Shown here piece after piece: positions 43,766 to 55,718 of a stretch of 64,000 nucleotides of DNA (position 1 is its first letter; every line of letters begins with the position of its first letter). The stretch covers positions 62,001 to 126,000 of the forward strand of contig JBBPTG010000041.1 in NCBI GenBank assembly GCA_038093975.1, in the 5' to 3' direction. The notes under the pieces were generated by a model. That model searched no databases and had not been told where the DNA came from. It worked only from the letters and a program-made list of their open reading frames with translations. Both the position numbers and the translations under genes were made by a program. Source of the DNA: Chalciporus piperatus (Eukaryota > Basidiomycota > Agaricomycetes > Boletales > Boletaceae).

Positions 43766-46700
43766 AATGAAGCCCTCGATGTAGGCTGGGACAAGATGAG
43801 AACGGTCCGCGAGCTCGACCTCTGAGCAAGAGGGGCGATAACTGTGACTTTGAGGCCGTACCTCTATCGGATATAAGTAAGCGCCTCGAGAAGCACAGCA
43901 ACACAAAATCCGGTAAAAATGGACTTGCACCTGGCTGACCAGAGGTCATAGTTGATACGTCGATACTCCAATTAGGGAAAGAATTAGCAAGTGGGTTTAT
44001 TGTGGCACAAAAGACGGAGTTCAGGATGTTCTGAATGGCAATCTGTGGCATGTGCTTCGGGGCATATTCGCGATGGTGTTCCCTTCTGAGGTTAATTGCG
44101 ATAAGTTGCAAATATGCGAATGGAATCGCGAGGCGCACGATAAAGAGTGACCGATTCGAACCGTTCGGATTCCGATATTGATGACCAGTAGGTGTGATGA
44201 ACAGGACGACATACGTGATCAGATCCACGTCCACAAGAAGGCTGCTTGCCTTGGAACGCGGAGCGATCGTGAGAGGATCTATGGTATCGGGCACCGTGTG
44301 CCAACGGGCCGGGTACTGAAATGAGTCTCAGTTGAGACCAAGTTGAAGATTAGATCGGGGTTCCTGATCAACGTTATTTTAAGATCCCTTACACGTCGGA
44401 TGAGTTCGCGCTCAAGTGTGCAACTTCGAGACTGGCCGTGATGGTCTACGAGGGTCGCTCCATCATCACGGCCGCGGTCAGCTGCACTCTGTAAGGCCGC
44501 GCCCACACAAGACGAGAATAGAATCCTGCATGCATGGGCATGCATGGGCGCTGCCAGTGTGCCCACAACTCACCTGCCAGTGAAATTCTATAAACATGCA
44601 ATTGGTGCTGCCCGAATCAGGGTGAAGGAGGATGTTACGTCCGTGGGTCGCTCTAGGAGTCCCCCGAGGCATCATCCCCACATCGGACTCGTCCGAGGAG
44701 TTGGTCATTCATGTATGAGGCTATTCGATTCCCAAAAACCTGAAAGCTGTTGCTCAGTAATAGCGCAAGAAATGGGAGGTTTCCTTCTTTCCTTCATAGT
44801 TTGAGCAGTGGCAGAGTTCTCCGTGTGGCGATGAGAAGATACAACGGTACTACAATCGAGATAGCACGGGTCCGTTGTCCGATCATTCGACTGCCTCCGC
44901 CACTGCGACAGTAACCCAGCAGCATTGGCTAACTTATCCATCATTATGAGACGGTCGGCGGAATTCTAAGGTATTTTGTGCTCAATAACATTTCGGGATT
45001 AGCAGTTGTACCTTCTTCCTTCGCACACGATGTGCCACTCAACGTGCACTCAGTGCGACTCCTTGCCCAAGCGACGCACGCCGCAGCGCTGACATATTCT
45101 CCTGGAAGGTCGCCTTGAGCGAGTAGAATAGCTGCCTTGAAGATGTTCTGATCACCGTCATGCCAATAGGATTTTCGAGTGCCAACCAAAGCTTGTCGAG
45201 AGCGAATTTGGAATCATGGTCGGTCTTCGAGGTATTCGTCAAGGCTAAAGCGGGTCGCCGCCCAAACTAGGATGGCGCAAGTTTGGCGCGAGTGGCGTTT
45301 CGCTGTCGCGTCACTGCACCGTCCATCAAGCAACGGCCAGATCAGTCCGTGATTTGGCAATTCGCTCCTAGAATGGAAGATACATCCGAGTCGAAGATGG
45401 GTAGTACCTAACGTACCTAGCTCTCTACTGCTCGTCAGCACACAGTTCGTCACGTTGCGTCGTTATCTAGCATGTTACGCCAAATTTTGAGCACTTTTTG
45501 CTTGTTGGATACACTCACCTTCGAATCGGTTTCAGCAGCTCCACCCGATGTCCCTCGAAACGCCTTTCATGTTGACAGATTATGTCGAACCGGAAAGGCA
45601 TGTTTTCTCCAGCGGCTCACTCTTGCCTTCAACAGAAAAGGTCAACGTATCAGACCTCCGACGACTTCCCCCGACGGCGGGAGCTAGCTAGCCCCTTTAA
45701 CGCCACCAAGATTAATTGAATTTTTTAATATCACGGGCATTCTTTGGCAGTGTGTCCTCCCCCTACTATCATGATGTGTCGTTCATGTTGATGCCCTCTC
45801 TCTCCGCTTGCGCTCCCTCATGAACAAAAGTTTCTGTGTGATAAAAATGTTCATCAGGTCACCTCACCATCCATGATGATCGAGCCGATAAACAATCCTC
45901 GCCTCCATAGTAAGCATGGAAGATATCGAATTCTAGAAAGGAACTACGAGACTAGTACTTACTCGAAATGAATCTGTTTCTTCATGAACTCCTGTCCACG
46001 ATCATGGTTCGCCTCAAGGCTATGCGAGTGGAGAACGATGTGACGCTGATGTATGACAGAAAATCCTGGAAAGATATTCCACACCACTTCCCTTCTTTTT
46101 TCTTCACATCCTGATCCTCCATCCGATTAACCATAGTCCACAGAGCAATTACCTTCGCCAAAGCATCGCGGTACATAAGCTAGCCATCTTGCTATCGCTG
46201 ATATCTATACTCGTTCCTGGTTTCCACTGTCGTGCAAGATGGTACATGGATTCTATTGCATCGCTTCTCAGAGTGGGGTCGGCATGCGATTCTGGATATC
46301 CCTCATATGGTTAGCTCGACGTTCGTCCGCAATCCTTCGAGTGACTCTGTTCGTCTTGGACATCCAGAAGGCATTCCCAGGGGGTCAACTGGACAGAGTG
46401 CCACGAAGAGTGGTACAAAGTCGGAGACCGTCATGAGGACTTTGCGCACTCGAGCGGCTGGATGCGGATCCATCAGGCGGAGATATGTCTGGGAATTTTG
46501 CTCATATCGCACGACTCACTTTAGATAACTCAAAGAAGTCAGAAGTTGGAAATGCGGCTCTGAGCCATCCATCGAAGCATGCTACATTGTTTGACTGTGG
46601 AACAGCCAGTTAGAAGGCCCATTACCCTCGCACAAAATGGTGGTGCGTCAAATCCTGAACATCTCGAGCGATGATCATTGCAAAATGGTTTGCGTCTTGA

Positions 46701-47774
46701 CCATTGTTCGGCTCCACATTATGAGCGCTTATATCGTATATTGGAGTTGCACGCGTCGTGAACGATCTTCGTTGAACGGCCCAAGATCAACAGCTCCCAG
46801 TGAGGCGATAACAGCTATCGGTTACACGACAATGGTCTCGACGATAGCCTTTCTCGAGCACACAGCCGAGGAGGGCGCGAGGAGGGCGTATGCTGAACGC
46901 CTCGTGTGGCCGGCGGATCGACATATAACGCATGTCGTCTAGGCATTCTTCGTGAGGGCGGTAGGAGACTTAGGAGATAACGTTCAATTAACCTACATGG
47001 TTTATTGTAAATGCACCAGAAGTCGAGAAGCCTAAGACGTACACCATGTCAATGAGCAACTGCCTAACGACCGTAATCAAATATCAGGAAATGGGTCAGT
47101 AAGAATGGATTGCAGACAATTAAGCCCTCTCACAGCCTGCCTGACGCTCGCATAGCCCTGTATGTATGTGTAGGCAGTTGACTGTATCTGTGGCCAGTGG
47201 AAACGTGTAGAAACCTGACCTCGATTCTAGATGTTTCATCTATCACGGCGTCCCGCCGCAGGCCTGTCAAACGGGCGAGAAACGCCGCTTATCGGAAGCA
47301 AAGCCCAGCGAACTAGGTACAAAGTCATTCGGCGATAGGTCCTGAGCGTGATAACGGTGGGCTAGAAATTGCTCCATGCAGCAGCATTTGGACAGGCGGT
47401 CACCACCGACCCACTCGAGGGACAGAAACAGGTTTCCAAATGTGATATTGTCCGGGATGTCAGGAAAATGAGCCCGATCAATCTCCGTTTGGAAAAAATG
47501 GATCGAGATTCACGATCTGGACTCGAAAATGCAAATCGGTTGTTTGCTTCCGTGGACGAGCAGACGGTACCTTTTACTTTCGCACGCAGGTGATGGCCTT
47601 TTGCAGATAAGGAAATCCCGCTGCTATCTAGATTCTTCGATGGGGGCGAGGTCAGGACGATGGATTCGGCCTCATGCAAGTTCTTATACCAGCCGTCCAT
47701 ACTCGAGAAAATAATATAACACACCTGCTGGGCGCTATAAGCTCTTACATTCATCCCCAGCTCCTCCACTCACA
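43766..47774. other. Gene-poor 4-kb stretch with weak frames
   Basis: No gene I can support. Minus 43985-44294 encodes a hydrophobic stretch (LITYVVLFITPTGHQY, IVRLAIPFAYLQLIAIN) upstream of GT2 gene 2 and could be an exon of an unrecognised membrane protein. Minus 45982-46176 (ALAKVIALWTMVNRMEDQDV) looks protein-like but stands alone. The remainder shows only short frames. Confidence 0.35.
45982..46176 (-). CDS. Isolated protein-like open frame, unrecognised
   Basis: A 64-codon frame with an amphipathic helix and a Lys-rich turn (DVKKKEGKW). An alternative reading after a possible splice site ends in HDRGQEFMKKQIHFE. It may be one exon of a gene whose other parts I cannot find, or a fragment. 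No function is proposed. Confidence 0.25.
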   Translation of the reverse strand: MYRDALAKVIALWTMVNRMEDQDVKKKEGKWCGISFQDFLSYISVTSFSTRIALRRTMIVDRSS

Positions 47775-49874
47775 ATGTCCACCTCGGATGGTGTAAAGTT
47801 CCCCGCGCAGTCCCCCTTCTTCATCGGTGCGGACCGCACCGATCACCCTTCCCCCAGCGCATCACGTCCCTCCACTGCGGGCACTAACCCGTTCTCAACT
47901 CCAGGCAGCGCCAACATCGACCTCTTCAGCAGAGAATCAACGCCTCCTGTGCACTTTGCCAGTGAGGTCGAGTCAGAATTCCGCCATGGGGTCTCGACTG
48001 TCCCTCGCGCGGATGTCCCCCGCACCTCGTCGTACTATGGGAGCCGCCCTGTCAATCCGTCGAGTCGCAACTCGTCTGGAATGCGAATGCGCGAGAGCTT
48101 TGCGCCGCCTCCGTCTCGGCCGTTGACAGCTCATTCTCCCTTGCCTTCGTTGACTCAGAAAAAGACGAAGCGCATGCGCTCGACCCTTCTTGAGGACCCC
48201 AGCACCCTGGATAAGTCATGGGTCACCAAGAAAGATCCGACTGCCCGGATTGCATATTTCCTGACGTACAGTGTCGCTTTCCTCGGCATTGTTGGCTCTG
48301 CCATCCGATGTTACTTTGGGTATAAGAGTGTGCCCATGCTTTCAGGCCCTTTGTGCATGGTGTTGGATGAAGAGTTTGATACAGACACAGAAACCGTCTT
48401 TGGCTCTGGCACTTGGTTTCACGAAGTGGAACTTGGTGGATTCGGGTAAGTGCTCCTTCCACCCATAGCCCGACACGCGGACTCACCGGCTCGGTGACAG
48501 AAATGGGGAGTTTGAGATGACGACCTCCTCTACGAACAACTCCTATGTGCAGAATGGATACCTCTACATAACACCTACCCTGACCTCGGATGCCATTGGC
48601 AACGACGCTATATTCAACGGTTACACATACAACCTCACTGACTGCACTTACAACATTACAAACCCCGGAGCTTTACCTGGTGGCGACAACAGTACGACTT
48701 TCGATCCCACTGCGTACTACCAAACATGCGGTGCCGTCAGCAACACCACCACTGGCTCTGTGATAAACCCAGTACAAAGCGCACGCATCAGCACCAGAAA
48801 GAGTGCCAGCATCCGGTACGGCCGTGTTGAGGTCAGGGCGAAGCTTCCAAGAGGGTGAGCACTTCACCCAAACCCATCGCGTCAACATGAGACTGACCTA
48901 GTGAACCAATTTCCACAGCGACTGGGTATTGTCCACGTAATACAGAGTGACCTCATTCTAACGTTCTGGTAGCTTTGGCCCGCAATCTGGATGCTCCCCG
49001 TCAATAACACATATGGACCTTGGCCGCTCAGCGGCGAAATCGACATTATGGAGTCCCGCGGCAACGGCCGTTCATATCCCGACCAGTGAGATCAAGGCGC
49101 TTTCCTTTTTGCGATGGGTGTACTGATAAACCCATGTAGAGGAATTGACTACGTCCGCGGCTCGCTGAATTGGGGGCCACTCTCGTTCCTGAATGCTGGT
49201 TACAAAACTTTCGGTTGGTGGACTCAACGACGCACCGACTATGGGGAAGGCTTCCACACTTACACTCTCGAATGGGACTCCGCCTTTTTGTAAGCCTTGT
49301 CCTGATTTCGGTAGGCTCTGCCGCGAAGGATATTGAGGCCGTGTTTCCTTTAGGCGCCTCTACGTGGACTCTAGACTTCACTACATGCTCCAACTGAGCT
49401 TCAACGAACCTTTTTTCTCCCGCGGGGACTTCCCTGTCGTCGTCGAAAATGGTTCGACACCCATCGTACTCACGAACCCCTGGGTGAACGGAACCAACGC
49501 CACCCCGTTCGACCAACGTACGTAGCTTGTCTGCAATTGGGTCGGCCAGGCCACGGTACCGAGTCGTGGCTAATGAAACGCATTTTTGCCAGCGTTTTAC
49601 CTAATATTGAGTCTTGCCGTCGGTGGCACTAACGGTTGGTTCCCTGATAACGCGGGAGGCAAACCATGGCTGGACGGTTCCAACATCGCGATGCGCCAGT
49701 TCGCACAAAACCAGAACCAGTGGTACCCCACCTGGGGATCGGATGGAGAAAGCCGGTCGTTGATCATGTACGTTCTCGTACTTTCTTTATCATCTTCTCT
49801 TTGACCTCGGTGAGCGGAAGCTGACTACTGTTGTCTGATTCAGCGACTATGTCAAGATGTGGCAGCTTTGCTGA
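47775..49874 (+). CDS. GH16 beta-glucan synthesis-associated protein (KRE6/SKN1 family)
   Basis: Eight exons (47775-48445, 48501-48854, 48919-48925, 48973-49085, 49140-49289, 49354-49517, 49593-49767, 49844-49874) close in frame to 554 residues. Type II membrane protein: Ser/Pro-rich cytosolic N-terminus (~157 residues), one membrane helix (about 158-181), then a lumenal GH16-like domain. The catalytic signature ExDxxE is present in SGEIDIMES (Glu366, Asp368, Glu371), with WPAIWML before it and a GGTNGWFPD segment near the end. KRE6/SKN1 proteins act in the ER/Golgi/plasma membrane and are required for beta-1,6-glucan. Exon 3 is a 7-nt micro-exon (CGACTGG). The very short lumenal C-terminus ends soon after DYVKMWQ, normal for the family. 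Confidence 0.93.
48919..48925 (+). other. 7-nt micro-exon of the KRE6/SKN1-like gene
   Basis: CGACTGG between TTCCACAG and GTATTG. It encodes the Asp-Trp of the family's conserved GDWLWPAIW stretch and is needed to join exons 2 and 4 in frame. Confidence 0.75.
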
Positions 49875-50729
49875 TAAACGCTCTGGTTAGAAGAGCGTTG
49901 TACACACGTAGATATTCAAGTTGGAGGGTTTACCTTTGATTTGGACGTTTTTCTTGGGTCTTGAGTGTACTTTCCAGGTAATAATAACGAACCTGTTTTC
50001 CGCTTGTCGGGTTCCAATCTCGGAGACCGTAGGAACGTCTCCTGAGCGTCATCGCGATTCGAAGACAGCTCTGCGACGTGGATGCTGCCATCTGAACGCG
50101 AAAATTGTGGGACACATTACGGCCGAATGTGATCCCCATCTGCTCCTTGTGCCAAGTTCCCGTCAATTGATTGAGGAGCATTGTGGGGTCGCTCGAGATG
50201 AGCACTCGTAGGCAACGCCGTCTGATTCGAGCATCAGTGTCTCGACTCTAGTCGTGATTAAGCGTCGTGACAAACGCTGTACCACGATTTGCAGACACTG
50301 ACACCTGGGTACGACGACTGCGTGGGTTCTGTGCCGGTAGGAGGGTGGGGATTCACTATACGCCGCACGTTGCAGCTTTCGGGAGACTGACGAATCACAG
50401 GTCACGACTAACACCTGGCACTCAAGCCGTAGTGATAAACTCATCCCTCATCGCAGAAAGGAAAATGGGTTGTGTTTGAAAACAAAACAAAAAACCTCCT
50501 AAACGGAAACACTGTCATTCAATACATAGTCAGAGTGGGAACCAAGCGATCATGCAACTCGGGACGAATGCAGTTGAATATGTGTGGTAAACGAAACCTC
50601 GTTGGTCGCATTGCCCAGTGCATTACTAGTTCACGTTAGCAGTGCGAGATGAATTTAGTCAGACACTCAACTCTGAACGGGATTGACGAAAACCCAGAAG
50701 AGAATTCACCAATCTGCTTGATGCAATCA
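49875..50729. other. Intergenic, no gene seen
   Basis: Presumed 3' regions of the GH16 gene and of the convergent membrane protein; short frames only. Confidence 0.45.
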
Positions 50730-52066
50730 CGCTAAGACACAAGATGTCAGCTGGCTCTTGCGACCTGCTGGAAACTTATTTATCACCTGGCGCATGCCGC
50801 TGATGCAAGTTAGTCATTGTACACGGGTCATAAGTGACGAATTTACCAAGAAGCCCAGTGAGGGGTACCATAGCTTGATGAGCGAGTAAGTTTCCATAAA
50901 CGTCAATGTTATTGGTCTCACCTTCGATACCAAGGCAAGAGAAAGCCTGAGGGTCGCATGAGAAAATGATAGGCAAGAATAAAAATGACCACGCACTGTT
51001 GCGGGAATATAGGCTACAATTACTATAACGAAATACGAGAGGCCCTGTATAAGTAGCTGCTTCCGAAGGGGGGATTTCGAGAATTGTTTCGATAACCCAA
51101 CGGCGGATAATCCGAATACAAACAGGTCATAAGATATTGCTTGCGTAGCAGAGGTCAGTACATTCCTGCTTAGAGATCATCGACGACGCACTGTAAACGT
51201 AGACTAATGTGCTCGATGCTTGAAATGAGAACACAACGCCACACGTATTGTCCACCCATACAGGTTTGATGGTCGCTATGTCTGATCAAAAGTTATCATG
51301 AGCTAACACCCAATACAAAGAACGAATTAATACTCGTACCGATTGCAATTGTAGTCCAATGACCAATAGCAATCAGCGATAATATAGCATGCACTATACG
51401 CGAGTGCTTCCAGATCGTCCAGCTACTTTCAGTGTGAGATGGCTACAGTTAAGATCAAGTCCTGCATGCTTACGTGCGAATCATCAAATTTGTCGAAGCA
51501 CATCCGATGGCAGTGGTCCCAGTCAACTAGATTGAAAAGATCTTCGATGAGTAACGACGATATGCGAAAGTCTTGGAAGGCTGATTACAGAAGCCAATAG
51601 GACGCTGGCTGATTAGACCGATCAGTTGGCAGGCAAGTTGAGTTATGAGGGGAACTCACCCGAACAAGTGAAACGGCTGGATCCCCAAGTCATCCCCATT
51701 GACCTACGATTAAGTGTGATTGCAGCAACCCTTGAGATAATATTCAGACACTTACATTAAAACGAGGCATAAGAGGAGGGAAATCCGTCCGACCAGGTAA
51801 GGAAGCTTCGCGTGGGTTATCTTGGTGACAGTGATCTGAAGTAAACGTCCCTACGCACCAGAGGCCAGCGAAATGTCGTGCGAGAACGCAAGAGGGCGTA
51901 TTCCACATCCAACGTTCCTAGGTACTCCCATCTGGACACCTTGAGACGGCAGTCTTCCATTGAAAAGAGAAGATACATACGCATACAGGCCAAGGAGGCA
52001 AAAGTAAACATGAATCGAGTCTGCTGCAAGGCGAGCCAGCACAGCTGGATCTTGCCATTCGACCAT
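50730..52066 (-). CDS. DUF6533-like integral membrane protein
   Basis: Multi-exon gene; 5' exons are clear (52066-51987, 51931-51859, 51805-51756), later exons only approximate. The start reads MVEWQDPAVLARLAADSIHV, then after a 55-nt intron WEYLGTLDVEYALLRSR, FRWPLLPYLVGRISLLL, and farther on AIGCASTNLMIRT followed by WTIWKHSRIV. This is the order seen in a very large basidiomycete family of 7-helix membrane proteins (N-terminal DUF6533: helix, W.Y....E......RWP..YL..R.). No function is established for the family. The splice site before the AIGCASTNLM exon leaves a phase conflict that I could not solve, so the gene could carry a disabling change or an intron I placed wrongly. Confidence 0.6.
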
Positions 52067-52599
52067 GCCTCCAGGTCAACGCGCTTCTGACGATTGTGAG
52101 GACACGCGATGACCGAATGAAATTTCGCTGGAGGTTGGCCCAAGTAGCAAAGAGAAGCACCGACCCCACATACGCAGATCGGAGTTGGACTTGGAGTGTC
52201 TCGGAAGTAATTCACCGCAGCTGACAGAACTTTGACACGTACTCCAAACAAACAATCGGCAAGAGCGTGGGTGCAGATAAGTAGAAATGCTCCCGCTCTT
52301 GAAGACTTGGGGCAGAGCAGTGTTGAAAGTAGTAAGTGGCACAACTTGATCTTTGAATCGACCATACCAGCTACGCCGCATACACGACGATCTAGGCAAG
52401 AGCCCTCGAGGAATCTTCAAAGCTTCAAACTTATCACGGAACGTAAATGCGAAATACTCGTTGCCAGATTTGGTCGTTTTCGTGTGAAGCCTGAGAGCCC
52501 GTCGGCGACTGACAGCTGATCATGTGCATCATCATGAGGCCTGAGGGAAAATAAGTATCTCAGCCCTGCAGCTGGAAAGTTCATGAAATGAACCCATCG

Positions 52600-53165
52600 T
52601 CATACCGCTAACCCTAGGCCGAATTTCCGTTCCCTGCTGGCTACTTTGCGGCCAATGCAAGGTTGTGAGACATTGGGAATAGGGAAGAGACTCTCTGCCA
52701 GATTGCGTAGAGTGTTCACAGAGCTTCGGACGAGCGCATCTCACGTGGCGCACCTTTCTTTCCTCTGCGCCACCTGCTCCGCTCGTGTGCGTCGTCCAGC
52801 GCCTCCGCCCGGCTCCCAGTTTCGATTACATCCGACAATCTTTCCCTCGCATGCTCCCCGAAGAATGCTGAATCCCTGTGGATCCCTGCGAATCGGTTTC
52901 CCGCGCCCTCGCAGCCCCAGAACGACCCGGAGCTGGACAGTGGACTCCTTGTCCCTTGTACTCGAAGATGCCGCACATTCCACATGTTCAATTGTTCGAT
53001 GTTGTATCTACTCACAAGACATACAATCAAACGTTTCCCCTTGCTTTCCGTCTGCCCACGCCTTCGAAGTGAAGATAGCCCACGTTACTAAGGGTTCGTC
53101 CGTAAACAATAACTCCAAGTCGAAGAAATGGGAATTCGGCCTCGGGTTTTGCAGCTAGCTGTGGA
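52600..53165. repeat. Dispersed repeat related to 16.98-17.32 kb
   Basis: Both ends match 16997-17320 in the same orientation (GGCTACTTTGCGGCCAATGC against CCATTACTTTGCGGTGCCAATGC; TGGGAATTCGGCCTCGGGTTTT against TGGGAATTCGGCCCAGGGTTTT). About 350 bp in the middle have no counterpart there, so one copy gained or lost sequence. Confidence 0.55.
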
Positions 53166-53655
53166 TTTTTCACAGGATTCTTTCTGATGAGAGACCTGCT
53201 TCGTGCGGGAGAAGCGGGAGGAAACCGATTTGTTATCAGAACTGATCACTGATCGTAACAGGGGTAGAAGCTCACGAAGCCATGCGTCCAAGTGCTCGGA
53301 AAACAAGGCTGCGAACGATGAAACATGGTCTAAAAGGGATTCCCCTCACCGTGCTCTCAATCATAGTCATTCCCTCTCGCGTGACGGAATGATGGGTAAA
53401 CCAACTTCTCGATCTGTCCTCCCCCATTCCAAAACTACGGTTGAATTTATCGTAGCGTTGGGCTTCCTGGCAAAACGCTCGTAACATAATGTACCATGGT
53501 GTAGGAGCTGATGCATTTACCGCACAAACGGTAAACGTCGGTCATTTGCACCCCACGAGAACGTATGGGGAGTAGGTTCTCCCCAGCATTGGAGTACCGG
53601 GAATTGAAACGGGGACGCAGCGGATGAACCCTGAAATATAGACCGACGATTAAAC

Positions 53656-53808
53656 GTATTATCACCTACCCCCGAACCAGCACCTACCCACCTTTCGGCA
53701 CTACACTTTTTGGTAGTGATTACTCGACATTTTCGCTTGGCAACTAGCGATTAATAGGGACTGCCGAAAGGTGGGTAGGTGCCGGTTCGGGGGTAGGCGA
53801 TAGTATCT
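53656..53808. mobile_element. Short inverted-repeat element (MITE-like or hairpin)
   Basis: Arms of about 45 bp at 53656-53700 and 53762-53807 are near-perfect reverse complements (CACCTACCCCCGAACCAGC pairs with GCCGGTTCGGGGGTAGGC, one mismatch in the core), separated by a 61-bp loop. The element is ~150 bp and non-coding. I see no convincing target-site duplication, and no second copy in the window. It could be a MITE relic or a structured RNA/terminator hairpin. Confidence 0.6.
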
Positions 53809-54389
53809 AAGCTTCTGCCCGAGAGGAGAAGCAGTGGGTCTGAGTTTTGGTCGGCGTACTCGGGAGTTCGTTTAGATATGTGTGATCGTTGGCTCGTTCA
53901 TGCATGCTTCCAGGGTTCGCGAAGCGAGCTTGTGATGGCAGCGATGTGAAGCATCGGTAAGAGTAGTCACCGGGAGCAACTAGCTGTGCTCCTCGGCGAT
54001 GGTTGGGGGTTACCAAGGGATTGGATTTAGGGGCCTCGGTGAGACGAGCATGTTCATAAAATCTCTGTTGGAACCAAAAGATGCAGGTAGAAAACAGAGA
54101 CAGGAAAAATGATCGTGCGTACTACAGACTGCCATATTCGCGGTGAATCCCTTCCTTCGCGCCACGCAATCCTACCCGACCGCCTGAAGTATAGCACCGA
54201 GAACGTGGTAAACGAGATTCCGCAGGTAACTACGTCTCGCAATCTCAGTAAAGCACGACGCCAACGTGTGCACGACTGCGTGTGCAGTCTCGTACTGAAT
54301 TAGACGTGCGGTGACATCAAGGTAAGAGTAGTTACGAGCGCAAAGGTTTCTTGTTCTGCTACGGGGTGGGTGAGAATGGTTATATCGTC
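53809..54389. other. Intergenic, no gene seen
   Basis: Contains a small repeat (TGGGTCTGAGTTTTGGTCGGCG near 53830) also present near 10355. Otherwise nothing recognisable. Confidence 0.4.
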
Positions 54390-55074
54390 TCAACTGAAAC
54401 TCACCAATGCCAATATTTCAGACTCGAGGATCCTGACTTCCTCTTCGAGTCGCTCCCGCTGCTTTGATAGCATCTGTAACCTGCGCTCCTCGCGTTTATT
54501 GGCGGTGGGTGCAGTGGCTGCACGGGATTGCATAGCCTGCGCTGCTTCTACCTATTGCAGGAACTCTCTCAACGTTCTGATGTCTTGTATCGGAACCAGG
54601 ATGCGAACCTTGCTTTGGATCAGACCCTCTTTACGATTGAGGGCTTTCAGACCCTTCTCTGCACGGTCCATGAGCTCGCTGATCTGTGGTTCGATCTCGT
54701 CCGCAAGGTCTGCTTTATATTTACGCACGGTGCCTTCGTCGATTAGGAGAAAGACCTGGAGGGACGAGTCAGCTCACCCGAGGATAATATACGAAATAGA
54801 TAGATACCTTTTGATTCTCCAGGACCTTGTTCATCCTCGGTAGGTCAAATGTTCCATTACGGAGGAGCTGTTGAGCCTCGTGCGCCTGGTTGGGGTGAGT
54901 GCGGTCGTTGATCAGCTATATGAGCTGTATTACCTCTTCGCAACAATTTTCCATCGCAAGCACGCATTCTCGCAAATTTGGAGGGCAGACTGCATTTGCA
55001 TCTCCACGATACAAGTCGTGTGCCCCTGCAAAGACGGATTCCCTTGGTCTGGGGAGTGCTGACAGACGCTTCAT
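54390..55074 (-). CDS. SPC19: DASH complex subunit SPC19
   Basis: Four exons (55074-54934, 54885-54808, 54755-54609, 54551-54390) close in frame to 175 residues, close to the yeast protein. The N-terminus MKRLSALPRPRESVFAG leads into DLYRGDANAVCPPNLREC and CCEE, the signature block of Spc19. Then follow EAQQLLRNGTFDLPRMNKV, a Lys/Glu-rich helix VRKYKADLADEIEPQISELM and a C-terminal coiled coil (RRLQMLSKQRERLEEEVRIL). DASH/Dam1 forms rings on spindle microtubules that couple kinetochores to plus ends. The stop is taken from read-through at the last donor-like site; a further short exon is possible. Decayed partial copies lie at 4.05-4.35 and 10.61-10.94 kb, so this is the functional gene. Confidence 0.9.
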
Positions 55075-55084
55075 CAGGATCAGG

Positions 55085-55490
55085 GAACGCGTTAACACGT
55101 TGCGGATGACATTTGTCGGAGATTCAAGCACAGAGTGTAATACCAAGTAGGCTTATACTACTAAGTATTGGTACATCATCGCTATGACAGTCAACTCATC
55201 GTCAAACCCGGCTGAGCAAGATACTCCAAAGCTTGCTATGCTGGCGATACCCGGAGACGGGGGCAGAGGCTCTGCTCAGCGCTTGACTTTTCTCTGTGCC
55301 GACCCTGCTTATACTTCCCAAACCACCTACATCAGCCTGCCGAGAAACTCGAAACTTTTCGTGCCCGTTTTTCTTTATGGCTAGAGCATCAGGTAATTCC
55401 CTTATTTGTGAAGAGCCAACCAACCAGAGCTCACAAATCATGCCAAAAGACTCGTCAAAAGCGTTACGTGACTATGCTGCTCGACTGATG
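55085..55490. repeat. Traces of lectin spacer and dispersed repeat
   Basis: Positions 55095-55140 (GATGACATTTGTCGGAGAT...) match the spacer at 12415-12455. Positions 55395-55490 match 16895-16985 (AGAGCTCACAAATCATGCCA). So the intact SPC19 locus shares its flank with the 10-12 kb block. Confidence 0.45.
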
Positions 55491-55637
55491 TATATTTTCT
55501 CGCTTTTCTCGCTTGAACAACATCCAGAACGATCGATGCCGACATATCTTTGTCGTTGTCCTCGTGGACTCGGAGCTAGACCATGATTTTTACGACACAC
55601 GTACAGCCGGACTGACCCAGACCACAGGGTCCCCAGG

Positions 55638-55645
55638 TATAAAAG
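55638..55645 (+). promoter_or_regulatory. TATA box of the hydrophobin gene
   Basis: TATAAAAG 74 bp upstream of the ATG, followed by a CT-rich leader, a classic strong fungal core promoter. Confidence 0.6.
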
Positions 55646-55718
55646 AGCAGCCAGAGCGACATCTAACTCACAACTCATCCTCTCCTTTATTCTGCAACTC
55701 ATTCCTCTATCAACCAAC

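Noticed and set aside
43740..44294. Long 184-codon minus-strand open frame overlapping the GT2-2 start
   Set aside because: Its 3' part covers the GT2-2 first exon in another frame and its 5' part shows no family; I list the hydrophobic part only as a weak frame.
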